The notes beneath the pieces were generated by a model. That model did no database searches. It saw nothing but the letters and a program-made list of their open reading frames with translations, and was not told the origin of the DNA. A program made the position numbers and the translations under genes. DNA of 64,000 nucleotides from Bombella dulcis (lineage in GTDB: Bacteria; Pseudomonadota; Alphaproteobacteria; Acetobacterales; Acetobacteraceae), in contig NZ_JANIDV010000003.1 in assembly GCF_026385505.1 (NCBI RefSeq), positions 186,001-250,000 of the forward strand, written 5' to 3'. Below are positions 62,889 to 64,000 of this stretch, in pieces; the stretch's first letter is position 1; the number at the start of each line of letters is the position of its first letter.

Positions 62889-64000
62889 ATGTTCATGAAG
62901 GCACTGTGCGTCTTTCCGCAGCAGGGAGGATGGCGCAGTGCCATTTCCATGCTGGTCCTGGGGATGCTGGCAGCATTGGCCCTGCCTCCCCTGCATGTCA
63001 TTTTCATAGTGCCGCTGGCTCTGGGGTTGTTCTATCGGGCCGTGAGTGAGGCTCCCAGTCACAGATGGGCTGCCCTGTGGGGCTTCCTGTTTGGCATGGG
63101 GTATCATACGGCCGGGCTGTACTGGCTGACCAACGCCATCCTGACCCGTGTGCATGAGTTCTGGTGGGTGGTGCCTTTCGCAGCTCCTGGTGTTGCCTTG
63201 CTGATCGCACCACTCCTGATGGTTCCGGCCGTACTCTGCCGACTGGTGCCGGAAGGCTGGCCGCGGGTGATGCTGTTTGCTGGAACATGGACACTGGCCG
63301 ATATGGCACGGGTATTCTATTTCTCCGGCTTTCCATGGAATCCGCTGGGAAGTGCCCTTGAACTGTCAGGGGGGCTGGGTAACTGGCTCATCCAGCCTGC
63401 ATCCCTGATCGGGGTGGACGGGCTGACACTCATGCTTGTTCTGGCCTCGCTGGCTCTGTGGCAGGGTGGACGGGCTATCATGGCTGTTGGTGCCTGCGCC
63501 TTCATCTGGTGTGGCTGGGGGGCATGGCGTGCCAGTCATGACGCCGTGTTGGCCCGACATGTCAATCCGACGGTGGTCATCGTTCAGGGTAACGTGCCGG
63601 AGACTGAGGTTCTGGAGCGGGACAGTGCCCTGGCCCAGTTCAGGGCTTATCTGAAGCTGACGGAAGAGGGGGTAAGGCAGGCACGTCAGCTGGTGCCCGG
63701 CCGTCCCGCCGTGGTCGTGTGGCCGGAATCGGCATTTCCCGGCCTGCTTGATGAAGATGAAGGGGCACGTCAGGCCATTGCGGCGTCCGCATCCGGCTCT
63801 CCAGTCCTTCTCGGGTCGGACAGACGGGCCGATGGTCCGGACCGCTGGTATAACAGTCTGATGGCCCTGGCTCCGGACGGGCACATTGAAGCCACTTATG
63901 ACAAAAGCCGCCTTGTGCCGTTCGGGGAGTATGATCCCTGGATAGTGCCGTTTCATCTGCTGCCAGCGGAGGTGGTGCCAGGGCCGGGGCTGATGACATG
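62889..64000 (+). CDS. lnt: Apolipoprotein N-acyltransferase, N-terminal 370 residues
   Basis: Reading frame runs off the window. About six or seven membrane helices to near residue 210 (GYHTAGLYWLTNAI and FSGFPWNPLGS are Lnt-specific), then the nitrilase-like catalytic domain with the Glu in VVWPESAFPG and Lys in TYDKSRLVPFGEYD. The catalytic Cys would lie beyond the end. Lnt adds the third acyl chain to lipoproteins after LspA. It starts 9 bases after olsB. Confidence 0.95.
   Translation, partial: MFMKALCVFPQQGGWRSAISMLVLGMLAALALPPLHVIFIVPLALGLFYRAVSEAPSHRWAALWGFLFGMGYHTAGLYWLTNAILTRVHEFWWVVPFAAPGVALLIAPLLMVPAVLCRLVPEGWPRVMLFAGTWTLADMARVFYFSGFPWNPLGSALELSGGLGNWLIQPASLIGVDGLTLMLVLASLALWQGGRAIMAVGACAFIWCGWGAWRASHDAVLARHVNPTVVIVQGNVPETEVLERDSALAQFRAYLKLTEEGVRQARQLVPGRPAVVVWPESAFPGLLDEDEGARQAIAASASGSPVLLGSDRRADGPDRWYNSLMALAPDGHIEATYDKSRLVPFGEYDPWIVPFHLLPAEVVPGPGLMT

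Noticed and set aside
1-64000. tRNA, rRNA, insertion sequence or phage genes
   Set aside because: Scanned both strands for T-arm motifs, transposase or integrase signatures and found none convincing.

Overview
The window reads as chromosome of an acetic acid bacterium (Acetobacteraceae, Alphaproteobacteria). Supporting signs are the GC-rich coding style, a three-subunit membrane gluconate dehydrogenase (FAD subunit, tri-haem cytochrome c, Tat-exported small subunit), a mannitol dehydrogenase, a quinone-type D-lactate dehydrogenase, a MucR-type regulator, an alpha-type SspB, and above all a circularly permuted two-piece tmRNA. Genus cannot be fixed from the sequence. No rRNA, tRNA, insertion sequence or prophage was seen.

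Layout. 1-640: 3' part of an AT-rich autotransporter O-heptosyltransferase gene, probably the edge of an acquired surface-glycosylation locus. 756-1700: trhO. 1766-4968: a copper-flavoured operon (OprC/NosA-like TonB receptor, His-rich DUF2946 protein, EmrE-like SMR pump) directly behind uvrA. 8053-12705: ssb, a lytic-transglycosylase-like lipoprotein, a DUF421 membrane protein, a HAD phosphatase and mannitol dehydrogenase. 12901-12984: what looks like a type I-E CRISPR leader with one degenerate repeat and no array. 13032-16196: esterase, a DHDPS-family aldolase and an AraC regulator. 16286-19926: a NemR/AcuR-like TetR gene, a YqhD-type aldehyde reductase and a Sad-type aldehyde dehydrogenase, with three copies of one operator-like motif. 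19939-27870: cytochrome b561 with a catalase-related peroxidase, then a complete RND efflux operon. 28145-32097: gluconate dehydrogenase.

32241-37360 is an argD-argF-hslO-two unknowns cluster. 37565-39211 is a D-aminopeptidase-like serine hydrolase. 39304-49896 is mostly core: recX, a CHAP lipoprotein, tatA, ribF-ileS-lspA-DUF3035, mutL and dld. 49899-54925 holds DUF1643, a SLT/SPOR transglycosylase, a small unknown, a GT8-like transferase, an AbrB-family membrane protein and sspB. The tmRNA gene (ssrA, minus strand, about 55050-55333) lies right upstream of sspB, so the degradation-tag RNA and the ClpXP adaptor for that tag are neighbours. 55490-64000: thyX, class II aldolase, an nfu-nitroreductase-tsaB-rimI run, then mucR, fur-family, olsB and the 5' part of lnt.

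Functional themes are periplasmic oxidation feeding the quinone pool (gluconate and lactate dehydrogenases), envelope maintenance (Lnt, OlsB, LspA, transglycosylases, BamF-like protein), detoxification (aldehydes, peroxide, copper, drugs) and protein quality control (Hsp33, tmRNA, SspB). The points most worth checking are the permuted ssrA beside sspB, the orphan CRISPR leader-repeat, and the three-site NemR-like operator set.
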